NCBI GenBank assembly: GCA_017306245.1
Contig: JAFKIY010000001.1
Coordinates: forward strand, 558,001 to 622,000
Direction of reading: 5' to 3'
Length of the DNA stretch: 64,000 nt
Source: Micrococcales bacterium
GTDB taxonomy: Bacteria > Actinomycetota > Actinomycetes > Actinomycetales > Microbacteriaceae
Program-made: the position numbers and the translations under genes
Notes under the pieces: generated by a model
The model's database searches: none
The model's input: only the letters and a program-made list of their open reading frames with translations
Told to the model about the DNA's origin: nothing
Part shown: one piece after another, positions 61,606 to 64,000 of the stretch
How positions within the stretch are numbered: the first letter of the stretch is position 1
Layout: every line of letters begins with the position of its first letter

Positions 61606-63536
61606 GCGACACGGTCAGTTACCGGCCAAAAACGGGGGAGATCCCGGTAGCTCCCGGCGTGTACCGGTTCCGGGATTCCGCAAACCGCATCCTGTACGTA
61701 GGCAAGGCGAAGAATCTTCGTGCCCGCCTGAGCAACTATTTCGCGCCGCTGTCGAGCCTCCACGAACGGACCCGCCGCATGGTGACCACAGCCGCTTCCG
61801 TCGAGTGGACTGTCGTCGGAAGCGAATTCGAGGCGCTGCAGCTCGAGTTCAGCTGGATCAAGGAGTTCAATCCGCCGTTCAACGTGCAATTCCGGGACGA
61901 CAAGTCGTATCCGTTTCTGGCGATCACGCTCGCCGACGACGTCCCCCGGGTCCTCATCACGCGAAACCGATCCATTCCGGGTGCCCGGTACTTCGGGCCG
62001 TACACGAAGGTATGGGCGATCAGAGAGACGCTTGACCTTCTGCTCAAGGTGTTCCCGATGCGGAGCTGCTCTGATTCCGTGTACCGCAGGGCCGAGCAGA
62101 GCGGCCGGCCGTGCCTGCTGGGAGAAATCGGCAAATGCGCGGCGCCGTGCGTCGGACGGATCAGCAAAGAGGATCACAAGTCGATCGCCCTCGATTACGC
62201 GTCGTTCATGGCCGGCAACGACTCCACCTTCATCGCCGAGCTGTCGGACCGAATGGCCGCGGCGTCCGCGCAGCTGGACTACGAGAGCGCCGCGAAGTAC
62301 CGCGACCAGCTTTCCGCCATCGAAACCGTGCTGTCGAAAAACACGATCGTCCTGCCGGAAACCGTCGACGCCGACCTGTTCGGTATCGCCCACGACGAAC
62401 TCGCAGCGGCCGTGCAACTGTTTTCGGTGCGCGGCGGGCGCATCCGCGGCGTGCGCAGCTGGGTCGTCGACAAGGAACTGGACCTTCCCGAGGCGGAACT
62501 CGTCGAAACCGTCGTGGCGAACGCTTACACGGTCGGTTCCGGGCGGCGCGGCGACACGGGCGGGGACCTCGTCCCGCCGCGGCTCGTCGTGGTCCCCACG
62601 CTTCCCGCCGACGCGGCAGAACTGGAGCGGTTGCTCAGCGAATTGCGCATCGAACACGACAGGCCGGGCAAAGTCACGATGCGCGTTGCCCGGCGCGGAG
62701 ACCTCGCCCAACTTTCGGAAACCGTGACGAAGAACGCGCAGAGCGCGCTGGCGAGCTACAAGACGCATCGGACGGCGGACTTCGTGGCGCGATCCCAGGC
62801 GTTGTCGGATATCCAGGACGCCCTCGGCATGGCTGAGGCGCCCCTGCGCATGGAGTGTTTCGACGTGTCCCATCTCGGCGGCACGAACATCGTCGCGTCC
62901 ATGGTCGTCTTCGAAGACGGACTCCCGCGGAAGGATCTCTACCGCCGATTCAGCATTCCGGATTCGACCGATGACACGGAGTCGATCTTCCAGACTGTGT
63001 CGCGGCGCCTCGCCAGGCTGGAGGACCCGGAGCCGCCGCCAGCCGAAGACGGCGCGGCGCGGCCGCGCTTCGCCTACCGGCCGAACCTGCTCATCGTGGA
63101 TGGCGGCCAACCCCAGGTGGAGGCTGCGCGCCGCGCGATGCGCGACGCGGGAGTCGACACGTCCGGGCCCGGTTCCATTGCCCTGTGCGGAATCGCGAAG
63201 CGGCTCGAAGAAATCTGGTCGCCGGATACCGATTACCCGGTCATCCTGCCGCGCAACAGCGATGCGCTGTTCCTGTTCCAGCGCATCCGGGACGAGGCAC
63301 ACCGGTTTGCCATCAGCTTTCAGCGGCAGAAGCGAAAGTCCGATCTGAATTCGATCCTCTCCGACATCCCCGGCCTCGGCCCCGCGCGAGTGCGCGCCCT
63401 GCTGCGCCACTTCGGTTCGGTCAAGCGGGTGCGGGAGGCCGGCCCGGAAGAAATCGCCGCGGTGAAGGGCATCGGACCGGCACTCGCCGAGACTGTTCAC
63501 GGCCGACTGGGGCAGCCGAACTCGGCGGCCCCGTGA
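61602..63536 (+). CDS. uvrC: Excinuclease ABC subunit C
   Basis: Dual-incision nuclease of excision repair. 644 residues. The N-terminal GIY-YIG domain has [22 protein letters not shown] (3' incision), the UVR motif [20 protein letters not shown] binds UvrB, and the RNase H-like domain has [19 protein letters not shown] and [14 protein letters not shown] (5' incision). Two helix-hairpin-helix motifs close the protein ([33 protein letters not shown]). The ATG overlaps the uvrA stop. Confidence 0.97.
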
Positions 63537-63614
63537 TGTCGGTAGGATTTGGTGCACGGTTCGGGCGAAACGCCGGACACAGAGCAAACAGGCGAATGAG
63601 GGCATGATTCACCG

Positions 63615-64000
63615 ATGACACCGGACAGCGCACGGCAGGAAGTGCTCGTGGTTACGGGCATGTCCGGCGCCGGGCGATCCACGGTCGGCAACGCGCTGGA
63701 GGACCTCGGCTGGTACGTGGTCGACAATCTGCCGCCGCAAATGATCACGCCGCTCGTCGAACTCGCGATGAAGGCTGCGGGCACAATCCCGAAGATCGCG
63801 GCGATCACGGATGTCCGGGGCGGGCGCCTGTTTTCCGACCTTCAGGAGATCGTCGAATCCCTGCGTGCCATCTCCTCGGTGCGCGTCTTGTTCCTGGAAG
63901 CCACCGATGACGCCCTCGTGAGGCGATTCGAGCAGGTGCGGCGACCGCATCCGCTCCAGGGCGACGGAACGCTGCTGGACGGCATCGGCGCGGAGCGCGC
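63615..64000 (+). CDS. rapZ: RapZ-family nucleotide-binding protein (YvcJ-like; partial, cut by window edge)
   Basis: Runs off the right edge, leaving about 128 residues. The P-loop [17 protein letters not shown] is near residues 12-28, followed by [46 protein letters not shown] and RRPHPL, all RapZ/YvcJ signatures. The family binds nucleotides; in E. coli RapZ guides RNase E to GlmZ, but the actinobacterial role is not settled. The order uvrC-rapZ, then usually yvcK and whiA, is conserved in Gram-positives. The ATG at 63615 has only a weak, distant GAGGG site. Confidence 0.9.
   Translation, partial: MTPDSARQEVLVVTGMSGAGRSTVGNALEDLGWYVVDNLPPQMITPLVELAMKAAGTIPKIAAITDVRGGRLFSDLQEIVESLRAISSVRVLFLEATDDALVRRFEQVRRPHPLQGDGTLLDGIGAER

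Noticed and set aside
63552..63599. A 15-residue GTG frame before rapZ near a TAGGAT box
   Set aside because: Too short, poor spacing from the box, no ribosome binding site, and no feature of a regulatory leader peptide.

Overview
The window looks like a core chromosomal segment of a high-G+C actinobacterium, most probably a member of Microbacteriaceae. The grounds are the GC-rich codon use, the many GTG and TTG starts, the frequent ATGA/GTGA stop-start overlaps, the block pyrR-pyrB-pyrC-PH protein-carA-carB-pyrF-(mIHF)gmk-rpoZ-coaBC-metK-priA-fmt-rsmB-rpe, and many -10 boxes of the form TANNNT (often TAGGCT) placed 6-7 nt before a start codon, as in actinobacterial leaderless genes. The family assignment is inferred from gene order and protein features, not from a search. 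I see no insertion sequence, prophage, CRISPR array, integrase or defence island. Coding density is very high: no gene-free stretch exceeds 300 bases, and the longest is the 194-nt rpsD leader (2895-3088).

Layout. 1-1465 (minus): a DUF349 protein cut by the window edge and a membrane-anchored cyclophilin. 1566-7168: rarA, rpsD, a small membrane protein, alaS and ruvX. 7175-13594: mltG, then the shikimate genes aroE-aroC-aroK-aroB-aroQ, then efp and nusB. 13595-23460: the pyrimidine operon, opening with a probable PyrR-binding RNA loop that sits against the pyrR ribosome binding site, and ending in a single gene that joins an mIHF domain to guanylate kinase, then rpoZ. 23503-31291: coaBC, metK, priA, fmt, rsmB, rpe and an FKBP. 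31309-38777: a histidine/tryptophan supercluster (hisE, hisG, hisF, hisI, trpE, two small membrane proteins, trpC, trpB, trpA). 38809-47494: lgt, gltB-gltD and pyk.

47495-64000: tRNA-Leu(CAA) on the minus strand; the ANTAR response regulator pdtaR, whose end overlaps a convergent PaaI-type thioesterase; polA, a DUF885 protein, a VOC protein, rpsA (own promoter, structured leader and terminator), a convergent DUF4126 membrane protein, coaE, the excision repair set uvrB-uvrA-uvrC, and the start of rapZ running off the right edge.

The genes serve amino acid (aromatic, His, Trp, Glu), pyrimidine/purine and cofactor (CoA, SAM) synthesis, translation, cell-envelope assembly (Lgt, MltG) and DNA repair (RarA, RuvX, PolA, UvrABC). 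The most interesting points are the mIHF-Gmk fusion, the translational PyrR site, the repeated leaderless-promoter spacing (useful for fixing starts) and the structured leaders of rpsD and rpsA. I did not find a convincing new multi-gene system; this is mostly conserved housekeeping DNA.
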